NCBI GenBank assembly: GCA_012728995.1
Contig: JAAYEB010000022.1
Coordinates: 1 to 33,495 of the forward strand
Length of the DNA: 33,495 nt
Source of the DNA: Fibrobacter sp.
GTDB lineage: Bacteria > Fibrobacterota > Chitinivibrionia > Chitinivibrionales > Chitinispirillaceae
Direction: 5' to 3'
Every line of letters begins with the position of its first letter. Within the stretch, counting starts at the first letter, position 1. The notes below the pieces were generated by a model, which did not search any database, was not told the origin of the DNA, and was given only the letters and a program-made list of their open reading frames with translations. This document shows, in pieces, positions 1-8,278 of the stretch. The position numbers were made by a program, and so were the translations under genes.

Positions 1-298
1 CCTGATAAAACTCAAGCAAATAACGGTTCATCCTTAATGCCATGAACCGGTCTACTGTAGACTGAAACTCCAGAAAGAGATAAATGTAAGCACTTTGACC
101 ATCTGATTTTATCTCATAAACTATATCCGCGTGTCTTGAGTTTCCGGATACCGGTACAAACTTTGTATTAAGCTTTTTAAGCGAACTGAAATCCAGCTCT
201 TCAATAAACTCTTCATGAACAAAAGAACGAAGAAGTTCTTCAACGATTTTTGGATCACTGAAAATCCTGGTATACCATTTATCATGATAAGACGACAT
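1..298 (-). CDS. Rpn family recombination-promoting nuclease / putative transposase (partial, 5' part)
   Basis: The reverse strand is open from an ATG at 298 to the window edge, so only the first 99 residues are visible and the C-terminal part lies outside. The translation starts MSSYHDKWYTRIFSDPKIVE and contains HADIVYEI followed by YLFLEFQSTVDRFMALRMNR. This is the signature of the PD-(D/E)XK Rpn/YhgA-like family (transposase_31): a conserved Asp in the first motif, then an E-x-Q in 'LEFQS'. Family members are DNA endonucleases linked to RecA-independent recombination. They are scattered through genomes in many copies and often carried as solitary genes. The start has no clear Shine-Dalgarno sequence; the leader is very AT-rich. 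Family assignment is from motif recognition; activity is inferred. Confidence 0.8.
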   Translation of the reverse strand, partial: MSSYHDKWYTRIFSDPKIVEELLRSFVHEEFIEELDFSSLKKLNTKFVPVSGNSRHADIVYEIKSDGQSAYIYLFLEFQSTVDRFMALRMNRYLLEFYQ

Positions 299-345
299 GG
301 CTATAATATAATATCAATCTTTTTTGCTCATAAATAGATTTTTAT

Positions 346-374
346 TTGCCTTAAACAGGAAGGGATAGTACAAA
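346..374 (+). promoter_or_regulatory. putative sigma70-like promoter upstream of hrpA
   Basis: TTGCCT (346-351), a 17-base spacer and TACAAA (369-374) fit a weak sigma70-type promoter reading toward hrpA. Transcription from about 381 would give hrpA a leader of roughly 375 bases containing the stem-loop at 456-512. The call rests on the match to consensus only. Confidence 0.3.
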
Positions 375-455
375 TTGAGGGTAATGTTGAGAATCGGGAT
401 GTTTAGTTTAATTGATTTCCGATTTTTCTATAAACCGTGACTAAGCACAGGGTTC

Positions 456-512
456 CACACGCCCCCTAACTGAAATTGCAGAGCTGCAATAAATTACCGC
501 GGGGGTCGTGTG
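456..512. repeat. nested inverted repeat / stem-loop in the Rpn-hrpA gap
   Basis: The outer arms CACACGCCCCC (456-466) and GGGGGTCGTGTG (501-512) pair over 11 base pairs with a single bulged T. Between them lies a second perfect inverted repeat, ATTGCAG (475-481) and CTGCAAT (484-490). The outer arms are GC-rich in an AT-rich region. No U-tract follows on either strand, so this is not an ordinary intrinsic terminator. It may be a REP-like palindromic unit, an mRNA structure in the hrpA leader, or a remnant of a mobile element. Confidence 0.6.
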
Positions 513-521
513 CGCTCGTCC

Positions 522-665
522 ATGACAAATGATCCATATCCTTATTATCTTGTATTTGCTTATACGCCCCGGCGTAACAACATATTATCTTTATCCTGTT
601 TAAATGTCGAAAAACTTGAAGAAACAAATCGTGACATAAATCTTGCGTTAATAAATGAAATTTAA
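522..665 (+). CDS. possible 47-residue leader ORF (doubtful)
   Basis: An open frame from ATG 522 to TAA 663-665 encodes 47 residues beginning MTNDPYPYYLVFAYTPRRNN. It lies just after the stem-loop at 456-512 and about 90 bases before hrpA, in the same direction. No Shine-Dalgarno sequence precedes it and I recognise no family. It is listed because the surrounding 458-base gap holds no other gene. A chance ORF is at least as likely. Confidence 0.15.
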   Translation: MTNDPYPYYLVFAYTPRRNNILSLSCLNVEKLEETNRDINLALINEI

Positions 666-756
666 CTGCGTAATCCTGTAACCGGTTTTTTAAACAGAAA
701 AGAAAAATTATCCAGACAGCTTTCTTTTAAAACCAGCATGCCATCCCGAGTTATCT

Positions 757-3700
757 ATGAATTATCATTATATGGATTATCTTCCAATATACAACAAAAA
801 GCAGCAAATTCTGGATTCGATAAAAAATAATCAGGTTACTATCATTGCAGGAGAAACCGGATCGGGCAAAACAACCCAACTTCCATTATTATGCCTGGAA
901 GCAGGACGGGGGAGAAATGGACGAATAGGCTGCACACAGCCAAGACGTATTGCCGCAATATCACTTGCGAATTATGTGGCGTCATTATACGGCTCATCAA
1001 CAGGAAAAGATGTAGGGTTTAAAGTTCGGTTCCGGGAAAAATTAAGCCACAATTCAAAAATAAAATTCATGACAGATGGTATACTTCTGGCCGAAGTTGC
1101 CGGTGACCCTCAACTTTTAGAATATGATACTCTGATTATTGATGAGGCGCACGAACGCACCGTAAATATCGACCTCATTCTTGGACTCCTGAAAAAATTA
1201 CTTCCCGCACGCCCTGATCTTCACTGCGTAATCTCATCTGCAACAATTGATACAAAACTTTTTTCGCGTGGCTTTCGTAATGCACCGGTTATAACAGTAT
1301 CAGGAAGACTTTATCCGGTTCAAATTGTCTATAAACCTCTGATCGAACTATGGAAAGGGGAGAAGACTGATTCTGTTATTGAAGGCGTACGTGTGGCAGT
1401 ACAGGAAATTATCAGTTCCGGAAATGATGGCGATATTCTTGTTTTCCTGCCCACTATCAGTGACATATATGATACCATGCGGGTATTGAGCTCAATAGTC
1501 AAAGATAACTGCCTGCTGCTTTCTTTACATAGCAGGTTGTCTGAAAAAGCGCAGTCACTGGTATTCAAAAAAAACAAAAAACGGAAAATCGTTCTATCAA
1601 CAAATATTGCAGAAACATCTTTAACTGTTCCCGGAGTACGATTTGTTATTGATTCCGGTTTCGCACGAATGCTTCGATACGATCCGGTTACAGGGATTAC
1701 AAGAATGCCGATTGAACGCATATCAAAAGCATCGGCACAGCAGAGGGCCGGACGAAGTGGGAGAGTGCATGAAGGAGTCTGTATAAGGCTTTATTCAGAA
1801 ACAGATTTCCTTTCACGACCTTCATACACCACACCGGAAATTAAACGGACAAATCTTGCTGGTGTCATACTGAATCTTTATGGAGCCGGTCTTGGTGATG
1901 CTGCAAGGTTTCCATTCCTTCAGGCTCCATCAAAAAGTGCTTTGGCTAATGGATATAATCAACTTAGGGAACTTGGTGCAATAAATCGCAAAGGTAAATT
2001 AACAGGAATCGGAAAAAAAATGGTTCAGCTCCCGCTCGATCCTCCTGTTTCGCGAATGCTGCTTTACGCACACGATCATGGGGTAGCAAGGCAATTAATG
2101 ATAATTGCAGCCGGTTTGTCGGTAGAAAATCCATTTCTGCAATATGAGAACAGTACCAGAAAACTCAACTCTGATTTTTTTAATCCGGAATCGGATTTTT
2201 TAAGTCTTCTGAACTTGTGGAGAGCTGTACATGGAAAGTATTCTGTTACCCGGTATTCAATTCCACAGCTTGGATCATTTTGTGAAAAGTATGGTTTATC
2301 ACCTTTTCGGATTCGGGAATGGATCGATACATATTCGCAGATCAAGAGAATATGTCATTCGATACCTGGGTTTTACGCTAAAAAAGGTATAAAGGCACGA
2401 AAAGAATCTCTATATGAAGCTGTCCATAAAAGTTTGCTTGCAGGATTGCAAAACGGAGTTGCATCCCGTGTTGATAAAGGCATTTACAAAAATATAAAGA
2501 GTAATGAAGTGCGTCTGTATCCGGGATCAGCTTTGTTTTCAAAAGAATACAGGTGGTTGTTGTTCCATGATATCGTTGAAACCAGCCGAGTTTATGGAAG
2601 AATGGCTGCTGTAATAAAGCCCGTATGGATAGAAGAACTGTTCAGACAAGGATGCGTTTATTCATATCTGGAACCGTGGTTTGATAATGAATCGGGAACA
2701 GTCTGCGCATGCGAACAGGTGACTTTTCACGGATTAATACTTGTCAAAAATAGGCGTGTAAATCTGGGGCAAATAAATCGTTCCCTTGCCAGCGATATAT
2801 TTGTAAAGGAAGCTCTTGTCAAGGGACTGGCTGAAAACTGTTTCCGGTTTATAAAACATAATCTTGGAATCAAAAAGCAGATCCATCTCATGGAACAGAA
2901 ACTGAGAGTCTGTTTATATCCGGGAGATTATGTTCTTGAAGCATTTTACCATGAACGTCTTGGTAATACGGAAATTGTGAATACGGATGAACTGTCAGAT
3001 TTGATAAAGCAAAATGGCGGGGATCACTTTCTGAGAGCTTCAGTAGAGGATTTGATCCAAAGAACTGTCCCGTTATCTGTTGATTTGTATCCAGATAGCG
3101 TATTTCTTGTTGATCAGCTAATAAAAATTTCCTATTCTTTTGCACCTGATACCGACAATGATGGCGCGACTTTAACAGTTACGCTGTATCTGTTTAACTC
3201 AATGCCGCTTTATTATTGGGAGTGGTTTCTGCCTGTATTTATCCGACAGAGAGTCGGTAAAATTGTTTCTTTTTTTTCCGAACAGTTTGAGAAAAAAAAC
3301 ATTGATACTGAAAATGCAGTTGATGTTATTACTGATAAACTTGATTTTTCGCATGGAGGATTTCTTTCTAAGGTCTGTTCTGTAATAAAGGAGCTGTATG
3401 ATATACAGATCAATATAAGTCTGGCGAAGATTATTCCCGATTACCTTTGGCCGATTATAAAAGTTATTGATAATAACGGCATAATAGTGGAAACTTACAG
3501 GGCCTTAGTTGACAAGCCAAAGACACATGTGCCAAAAAGCGCCAAAAGATCAAAGGTACTGGAAAATATATGTAATAACCATGAATATGAGTTTCATAAA
3601 GATGTAAAGGCAAATAAACTGCTGAAACCAGTTGAGATCCGCTCCGGTGCATTACCCTTTCCTCTGGGAGGATTCTCTGCATTGACAGTTGAATCGGATA

Positions 3701-4452
3701 ATGTGTATGTCAGGATCTTTTTTTCAAAAAGTCCGGCAATTGAATCCCAGATTGCAGCAGTAAATTACCTCATAGAGCAAAGATTGTCAGAACAGCTTGC
3801 GTGGGAACTGGAAAAGTTTAGAATACCTCCTTTGTTGAAACAGAAAATTCAATCAATGTCTGGTGAAATTGAAATACAGTTATTGGCCGAACAGATATTT
3901 GTAAAGTATATAATACATTTTTCTGACGAACTGCCGGACAGTTTCGAAAAAATAGAAAAGGCTGTAGCCACATCCTGTCAAAGGATAAAAAATGCAGGAC
4001 AATTTGTTACAGAATATCTGGAAAAGTTTCAGGGAATATACAGGTCAAATGATGCCTTGTTGAAGAAATGGGCTGCACGGTACAATGGAAATGGTTCTCC
4101 TGCTGTCTATAATGAACTTCATGAAAACCTTGCTGAATACCTGAAACTATTAACAGACAATAGAACGCCTTTTTTCATAATAGAAAAACTGCCGGAGTTT
4201 CTTTGGGGAATGAGAAAACGGATAGAAAATGCGTTTCTGGATCCGGTCAAATATCGAAACCGCATGCGACGGATGATAAATTATCATGACCTGTTACGAT
4301 CTGTAAATACCAAAAACATGAACCATTCGGTATGGAAATTCAGGGAAAACCTGGAAATCTACATTGCATCCATGTTCAGTGGTGATGAGAACAGCAAAAA
4401 GCAGGTACATGCCGAGAAGAAGTTAAAAGAATTTGTTGGAGAAAGTGTCTGA
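757..4452 (+). CDS. hrpA: ATP-dependent RNA helicase HrpA (DEAH box)
   Basis: This is a 1231-residue DEAH-box helicase close to the usual length of bacterial HrpA (about 1300). Motif I is GETGSGKT at residues 32-39, DEAH is at 129-132, SAT at 161-163, and motif VI QRAGRSGR at 329-336. After the RecA-like core come the winged-helix/HA2-type region and a long C-terminal half of the HrpA-specific DUF3418 type. In other bacteria HrpA unwinds RNA and helps rescue stalled or collided ribosomes. The start at 757 is the first ATG after an in-frame stop at 691-693. A second ATG at 772 is possible, and neither has a strong Shine-Dalgarno sequence. The gene appears monocistronic; the next gene starts 347 bases downstream behind its own promoter. 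Confidence 0.93.
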   Translation: MNYHYMDYLPIYNKKQQILDSIKNNQVTIIAGETGSGKTTQLPLLCLEAGRGRNGRIGCTQPRRIAAISLANYVASLYGSSTGKDVGFKVRFREKLSHNSKIKFMTDGILLAEVAGDPQLLEYDTLIIDEAHERTVNIDLILGLLKKLLPARPDLHCVISSATIDTKLFSRGFRNAPVITVSGRLYPVQIVYKPLIELWKGEKTDSVIEGVRVAVQEIISSGNDGDILVFLPTISDIYDTMRVLSSIVKDNCLLLSLHSRLSEKAQSLVFKKNKKRKIVLSTNIAETSLTVPGVRFVIDSGFARMLRYDPVTGITRMPIERISKASAQQRAGRSGRVHEGVCIRLYSETDFLSRPSYTTPEIKRTNLAGVILNLYGAGLGDAARFPFLQAPSKSALANGYNQLRELGAINRKGKLTGIGKKMVQLPLDPPVSRMLLYAHDHGVARQLMIIAAGLSVENPFLQYENSTRKLNSDFFNPESDFLSLLNLWRAVHGKYSVTRYSIPQLGSFCEKYGLSPFRIREWIDTYSQIKRICHSIPGFYAKKGIKARKESLYEAVHKSLLAGLQNGVASRVDKGIYKNIKSNEVRLYPGSALFSKEYRWLLFHDIVETSRVYGRMAAVIKPVWIEELFRQGCVYSYLEPWFDNESGTVCACEQVTFHGLILVKNRRVNLGQINRSLASDIFVKEALVKGLAENCFRFIKHNLGIKKQIHLMEQKLRVCLYPGDYVLEAFYHERLGNTEIVNTDELSDLIKQNGGDHFLRASVEDLIQRTVPLSVDLYPDSVFLVDQLIKISYSFAPDTDNDGATLTVTLYLFNSMPLYYWEWFLPVFIRQRVGKIVSFFSEQFEKKNIDTENAVDVITDKLDFSHGGFLSKVCSVIKELYDIQINISLAKIIPDYLWPIIKVIDNNGIIVETYRALVDKPKTHVPKSAKRSKVLENICNNHEYEFHKDVKANKLLKPVEIRSGALPFPLGGFSALTVESDNVYVRIFFSKSPAIESQIAAVNYLIEQRLSEQLAWELEKFRIPPLLKQKIQSMSGEIEIQLLAEQIFVKYIIHFSDELPDSFEKIEKAVATSCQRIKNAGQFVTEYLEKFQGIYRSNDALLKKWAARYNGNGSPAVYNELHENLAEYLKLLTDNRTPFFIIEKLPEFLWGMRKRIENAFLDPVKYRNRMRRMINYHDLLRSVNTKNMNHSVWKFRENLEIYIASMFSGDENSKKQVHAEKKLKEFVGESV

Positions 4453-4547
4453 TTAACCGGGCATTCACCCTAAAAATCTGAACGATACTTTATACCCTGA
4501 GTATACAAGAGTAAAAAAATTCAAAAATCCGGGCTTTAACATATTTG

Positions 4548-4560
4548 TGTCAAAATGACA
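4548..4560. promoter_or_regulatory. 13-base palindrome, possible operator
   Basis: TGTCA-AAA-TGACA is a perfect 5+5 palindrome with a 3-base centre, about 70 bases upstream of the -35 box at 4619. Its symmetry is typical of a dimeric regulator site. No regulator gene is visible nearby, so the function is speculative. Confidence 0.3.
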
Positions 4561-4618
4561 TAATTACCTGAAATACAAATAATTAACGGGTTATCATTCG
4601 TGGTATCAGCTTTTCAAC

Positions 4619-4647
4619 TTGCCTCTTTCCCAAAAACGTGCTACAAT
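4619..4647 (+). promoter_or_regulatory. putative sigma70-like promoter for the gene at 4800
   Basis: TTGCCT (4619-4624), exactly 17 bases, then TACAAT (4642-4647). This is a good match to a vegetative promoter, with a predicted start near 4654. It would give the gene at 4800 a 5' leader of about 146 bases that holds two strong stem-loops (see 4665-4773). Confidence 0.5.
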
Positions 4648-4664
4648 TGTATTGCATCCTTTAG

Positions 4665-4773
4665 CGCCAAGCCAGACTCGCAGTTTCTGCGGGCTGGCAG
4701 GCGTTATTATGCAGTTCTTTTCCTTCATAAAAAGATTTCCTGTTATCTGCTCAGAAGATTGCAGGAAATCTTT
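4665..4773 (+). promoter_or_regulatory. structured 5' leader with two stem-loops (possible cis-regulatory RNA)
   Basis: Stem-loop 1 is GC-rich: 4665-4668 pairs with 4700-4703, 4671-4675 with 4694-4698, and 4679-4683 with 4687-4691, closing a TTT loop. Stem-loop 2 has perfect 12-base arms, AAAGATTTCCTG (4731-4742) and CAGGAAATCTTT (4762-4773), around a 19-base loop. It ends 13 bases before the AAGG (4787-4790) that serves the ATG at 4800. The second arm runs into TTTATTAT, so it could act as a weak terminator or affect access to the ribosome site. The order promoter, folded RNA, second hairpin, ORF resembles a cis-regulatory leader. I match it to no known riboswitch class. A REP-like repeat or a separate small RNA is also possible. 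Confidence 0.45.
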
Positions 4774-4799
4774 ATTATCCTCATTCAAGGCATTTATTA

Positions 4800-5555
4800 A
4801 TGAACAGGAACTGGTTCGTTTTTATCCTTTTTCTTAGTTCTGCATTCAATAGTTTTACAATAAATGCAAATGAATTACTGGAACGAAAACCATATTCTGT
4901 ACCACTGGCTGTTCTGACAGCGTTGCATGAGGGGGATGGCAGGCTGGTTGAAGTATTTGTTACTTTCGAAGGATCAAATGAGGGATGGGCCATAGGGCCT
5001 TTTCACGATCGCTACGTTAAAGACCGGAGAAAAGAGCGTATAGATCACGAGTACAGGGAAATCGTAACCCAGGCATATCTGCTGAGTCCATTTGAAGTGA
5101 TCGTATTGGATAAAGTTTGTGATTCATTCAGAAAAACCCTGAAAATTTTCGAAAGGGATTTAAGATTTCAGCGGTGGGACCGGTGTCTCTTTCTTGATCC
5201 TTTTTTCTGTTTTTTCATGAAAAACTTTCACAAATTGTATTGTGCTTCAAAAAACAACATGAACAGTTTGCCAACGGTTACAAAAATAGCAGATACCCTG
5301 TTTGACAGTTCCATGACATCGCCTTTAAGTGAAGCTCGGGTAAACAAATGGAGATCCAATAAAGATCATCAGTTGAAACTCAGGATTGCAGCCAGAGAGC
5401 TTGAATTCCAGATAGAGCAATGGCAAAAAAAAGAGTTGTCAAATAAAAGCAGGGATCCATTTAAAGATTACAGCCATGAATTTCGAAATACGTATGAAAT
5501 TTTTGTAAGGTTGTACTTTAATTTGCCTCCGGAATCAAAAAAAACTTCAAAATAG
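4800..5555 (+). CDS. exported protein of unknown function
   Basis: The product is 251 residues. The N-terminus (MNRNWFVFILFLSSAFNSFT, then INANE) looks like a Sec signal peptide with probable cleavage after about residue 23 or 24. The mature part is rich in charged and aromatic residues. A segment around residues 130-150 (Cys, many Phe) is hydrophobic but probably too short and mixed to be a membrane span. The C-terminal third is a likely helix with many Lys, Glu and Gln. I recognise no catalytic motif or family. The ATG is preceded by AAGG at 9 bases. The gene stands alone, converging on ispA, behind the promoter at 4619 and a structured leader. Periplasmic or outer-surface location is inferred from the signal peptide only. 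Confidence 0.65.
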   Translation: MNRNWFVFILFLSSAFNSFTINANELLERKPYSVPLAVLTALHEGDGRLVEVFVTFEGSNEGWAIGPFHDRYVKDRRKERIDHEYREIVTQAYLLSPFEVIVLDKVCDSFRKTLKIFERDLRFQRWDRCLFLDPFFCFFMKNFHKLYCASKNNMNSLPTVTKIADTLFDSSMTSPLSEARVNKWRSNKDHQLKLRIAARELEFQIEQWQKKELSNKSRDPFKDYSHEFRNTYEIFVRLYFNLPPESKKTSK

Positions 5556-5603
5556 ATATTCTATTACCAGAATGGAGACGAATTTACGATAAGCTGCATA
5601 TAA

Positions 5604-5661
5604 AATGGTGAATTATGAATGGTGAATGAAGAAAAGAGCTACAATCGTTGTCGTAATCGTT
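5604..5661. repeat. short direct repeats in the gap before ispA
   Basis: The 233-base gap 5556-5788 between convergent genes has no credible gene. It holds AATGGTGAAT twice (5604-5613 and 5618-5627) and AATCGTT twice at a 12-base period (5643-5649 and 5655-5661). Such degenerate short repeats often mark fast-evolving intergenic DNA. A hairpin with a TTCG loop (TGAC/GTCA) at about 5780-5791 overlaps the ispA stop. Confidence 0.4.
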
Positions 5662-5788
5662 ACCCTAATAACTGCATATTAAGCGTTCTGGATCTGATTC
5701 TTGATACCAATGTACGAGAAAAAGACTCGCGTAAAGGAATCGTTATTATTTATGTATTACCAAAGTTTTGAAATTCAGATGACTTCGG

Positions 5789-6661
5789 TCAGGAAATTCT
5801 GGTAATTATATATTCAGCAAGATCGTGTAATATCTTTCCTTTGTCGTTTAAAAAAGCGATATCATTCCAGGCATCATCAATAAGTTTACGGGCATATTTT
5901 TTTGATTCCTCAATACCAACCACAGCAGGGAATGTGGCTTTTCCTCTTTCCCTGTCGCTTCCGGCGTCTTTACCCAATTGTTCGGTAGTACTCTCCTCAT
6001 CAAGAATATCATCAACAACCTGGAAAGCCAGACCTATTTTATTTCCAAATGAAGTAAATTTCTGAAGGTCGGGTTCGGAGGCATTTGCAAGCATCGCACC
6101 TATGCGTACTGATGAACAGATAAGGGCAGCCGTTTTGTTGTTATGGATATATTCTACTATCTCACGTGTAACAGTTTTTCCTTCAGACTCAATATCCACG
6201 ACCTGACCGCCAATCATTCCCTGTGTTCCCAGGGCTGTAGCAATTTCACGGATAATATCGACTCTTGCGGTTCGTGAGAGTATTTCAAATGCGCCAATAC
6301 ATAATGCATCACCGCCAAGCACCGCCAGAGCTTCATTGAATGCTTTATGAGCAGTCAGTTTACCCCTTCTGTAATCATCATCATCCATGCACGGAAGATC
6401 ATCATGAATAAGTGAGAATGTATGCAGCATTTCGACTGCTGCTGATGTCAGTTGCACCTGTTTATCATCAACCGACCCGCCACACGCCTCATAGGCAGCT
6501 ATAAGAAGGCAGGGCCTGATCCGTTTACCACCCGCAAACATGCTGTACCGCATCAATTTATGGATAGAATCGGGGTAAGTTGTATCCGATGGCAGAACTT
6601 CCTGCAGTGTCTGGTCTGTAATATCAACAGTTTTCTTAATAAACTCTTTTAGTTTATCCAT
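5789..6661 (-). CDS. ispA: polyprenyl (farnesyl/geranylgeranyl) diphosphate synthase
   Basis: This 290-residue trans-prenyltransferase condenses isopentenyl diphosphate with allylic diphosphates to supply quinone, undecaprenyl and related isoprenoid pathways. Visible motifs are GGKRIRP (44-50), the first Asp-rich motif HDDLPCMDDDD (86-96), which has the two-residue insertion typical of bacterial farnesyl diphosphate synthases, and the second Asp-rich motif DDILD (217-221). The length fits IspA. The ATG shares one base with the xseB stop (TAATG), so the two are translationally coupled. The order xseA-xseB-ispA is common in bacteria. Product chain length (C15 versus C20) cannot be settled from sequence alone. 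Confidence 0.92.
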   Translation of the reverse strand: MDKLKEFIKKTVDITDQTLQEVLPSDTTYPDSIHKLMRYSMFAGGKRIRPCLLIAAYEACGGSVDDKQVQLTSAAVEMLHTFSLIHDDLPCMDDDDYRRGKLTAHKAFNEALAVLGGDALCIGAFEILSRTARVDIIREIATALGTQGMIGGQVVDIESEGKTVTREIVEYIHNNKTAALICSSVRIGAMLANASEPDLQKFTSFGNKIGLAFQVVDDILDEESTTEQLGKDAGSDRERGKATFPAVVGIEESKKYARKLIDDAWNDIAFLNDKGKILHDLAEYIITRIS

Positions 6662-6966
6662 TATTCCTCATCCTCGCCAGAAAACGATTCAAGTGTCATT
6701 CCCAAAATTTTTTCAACAAATTCACCGTTTTCGCCTTTGAACAATTCCCGGATTCTTCCTTGTGCGTTTTTCAGATGGGTATCGCACCGACGAACCAGAT
6801 GAATACCTTTTTCAAAGAAATATAATGCATTATCAAGTGTAAGATCATCCCGTTCCAGTTCGATGATAATTTTTTCAAGATCCTCAAGTGCCTCTTCAAA
6901 TGTCATTTTTCGGGTTTCTGTTTGCACCTGCGTTTTCCGTCTGCTCTTTGTCTTTTCTGTTCCCAT
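6661..6966 (-). CDS. xseB: exodeoxyribonuclease VII small subunit
   Basis: The product has 101 residues; the XseB core runs from about residue 20 (MTFEEALEDLEKIIIELERD) through DNALYFFEKGIHLVRRC and NAQGRIRELF. The first 20 residues are a basic, Lys/Arg/Thr-rich extension. XseB binds in several copies to XseA to form exonuclease VII, which degrades single-stranded DNA. A later start at Met21 is possible, since that is where similarity to the family begins. The gene lies 58 bases after xseA and overlaps ispA by one base, consistent with one transcript. Confidence 0.93.
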   Translation of the reverse strand: MGTEKTKSRRKTQVQTETRKMTFEEALEDLEKIIIELERDDLTLDNALYFFEKGIHLVRRCDTHLKNAQGRIRELFKGENGEFVEKILGMTLESFSGEDEE

Positions 6967-7024
6967 TAAATCCTTCCGGCTTTAAATCGTGTTTATTTAA
7001 TCTAATTCAGGCGTGGCATTGTAG

Positions 7025-8278
7025 TCAAAATGCTATTTCACTTTCACTGCTGTCGTCAATTGATACGACCCTTGCTGAAGCCCCGCCCTGAAGAAATTTC
7101 ATGTCAAGTTTTTCTCCCGGGGTGAGCTGTGAGGAGCTTCGTACAGGAATTCCGTTGTTTTTTGTTACGATACTGTATCCACGGGCAAGTGTTGACAAGG
7201 GGCTCAGGGTATCAATTCGTGCAGCAGCAAGACCCAACCGGCTGCTAAACTGCTTCATGATTATTTCCATGTTCCGTAATGTACGTTCTTCAAGACTGTC
7301 CCGTTCCTGTTGTGCCTCACGAAGCATTCGTAAAGGCTTCCGCAATGCACTGCGCCTGATTGTGTTTTGATAATGATGATTGGTTCTGCAGAAATATTTC
7401 TCAAGAGCTGATACAAACCGCTGAGAACAGATATTAAAGAAACGCTTGCTCTCTTTGCTGTCTGCAACAACTGTTTCTGCTGCTGCAGACGGGGTAGGGG
7501 CTCTTACATCAGCTACAAAATCGGTTATGGTAAAATCTACTTCATGCCCAACTGCTGATATCACTACAATTTCCGATTCAAAAACAGCTCTTGCAACTTC
7601 TTCTTCATTGAATGCCCAAAGGTCTTCAATGGATCCGCCTCCTCTGCCCACAATTATGCAGTCAACTTTTCCATAATCATTGAGCAATCGTATTGCCTGA
7701 GCAATTTCTGACGGAGCTTTATCACCCTGTACAGCAACATCAACCAGCACAATATCGGTTTGCGGAGCTCTGGAAGATATTACCTTGATTATATCGTGAA
7801 TGGCTGCTCCGTTTTTTGATGTTACAACACCTATTGTATTTATTGATTGTGGAAGCGGCCTTTTATGAATTGGATCAAACAGACCTTCCTTTTCCAGTTT
7901 TGCCTTAAGTTGCTCGAATGCAATTTGAAGTGCTCCGGTTCCAAGAGGCTGCATCCGGTGCACATCAAGCTGGTAATAACCCCCACGCTGGTAAACACGT
8001 ATCGAGGCTATCGCGATCACTGCCATTCCATCCTGCGGTTCGAAACGAAGGTCAGAAACAGAAGAACGCCAGATTACTGAAGGGATCTGGCTGTTTTGAT
8101 CCTTGAGACGAAAATAGACATGCCCGCTTGAAGCCTTTTTCCAGTTGGAAATTTCTCCTTCAACCCAGACCAGTGTATTTCCGGATTCAATTAATTTTGC
8201 AATGCCCGAATTGATTTCACTGATTGTATATGGGTGTTCCGATTCTGCAGGTGTTAAGAACTGATAATCATTATTCAT
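7025..8278 (-). CDS. xseA: exodeoxyribonuclease VII large subunit
   Basis: The product is 417 residues, within the family's range. The N-terminal OB-fold (about 18-115) is followed by the nuclease domain with GRGGGSIEDLWAFNEE, GHEVDFTITDFVADVRAPTP and SAAAE, then a helical region and a C-terminal segment ending in LARGYSIV and LQGGASARV motifs. It is the catalytic subunit that acts with XseB on single-stranded DNA ends. The ATG overlaps the ymdB stop by four bases (ATGA), so ymdB and xseA are translationally coupled. No separate Shine-Dalgarno sequence is evident. Confidence 0.95.
   Translation of the reverse strand: MNNDYQFLTPAESEHPYTISEINSGIAKLIESGNTLVWVEGEISNWKKASSGHVYFRLKDQNSQIPSVIWRSSVSDLRFEPQDGMAVIAIASIRVYQRGGYYQLDVHRMQPLGTGALQIAFEQLKAKLEKEGLFDPIHKRPLPQSINTIGVVTSKNGAAIHDIIKVISSRAPQTDIVLVDVAVQGDKAPSEIAQAIRLLNDYGKVDCIIVGRGGGSIEDLWAFNEEEVARAVFESEIVVISAVGHEVDFTITDFVADVRAPTPSAAAETVVADSKESKRFFNICSQRFVSALEKYFCRTNHHYQNTIRRSALRKPLRMLREAQQERDSLEERTLRNMEIIMKQFSSRLGLAAARIDTLSPLSTLARGYSIVTKNNGIPVRSSSQLTPGEKLDMKFLQGGASARVVSIDDSSESEIAF

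Noticed and set aside
456-512. Integron attC site
   Set aside because: The core-site consensus pairs (GTTRRRY and its partner) are missing, and no integrase or cassette array is nearby.
1329-1721. Minus-strand ORF inside hrpA
   Set aside because: It is a shadow of the hrpA frame with no ribosome site and no family resemblance; the other opposite-strand ORFs inside known genes were dropped for the same reason.
4606-4788. 60-codon minus-strand ORF over the structured leader
   Set aside because: It exists largely because of the palindromic arms, has no ribosome site, and lies opposite a good promoter and leader; kept only as a hint that the region could be a repeat.
5619-5771. 50-codon plus-strand ORF in the gap before ispA
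   Set aside because: No ribosome site; its composition follows the short direct repeats and it runs nearly to the convergent ispA stop.
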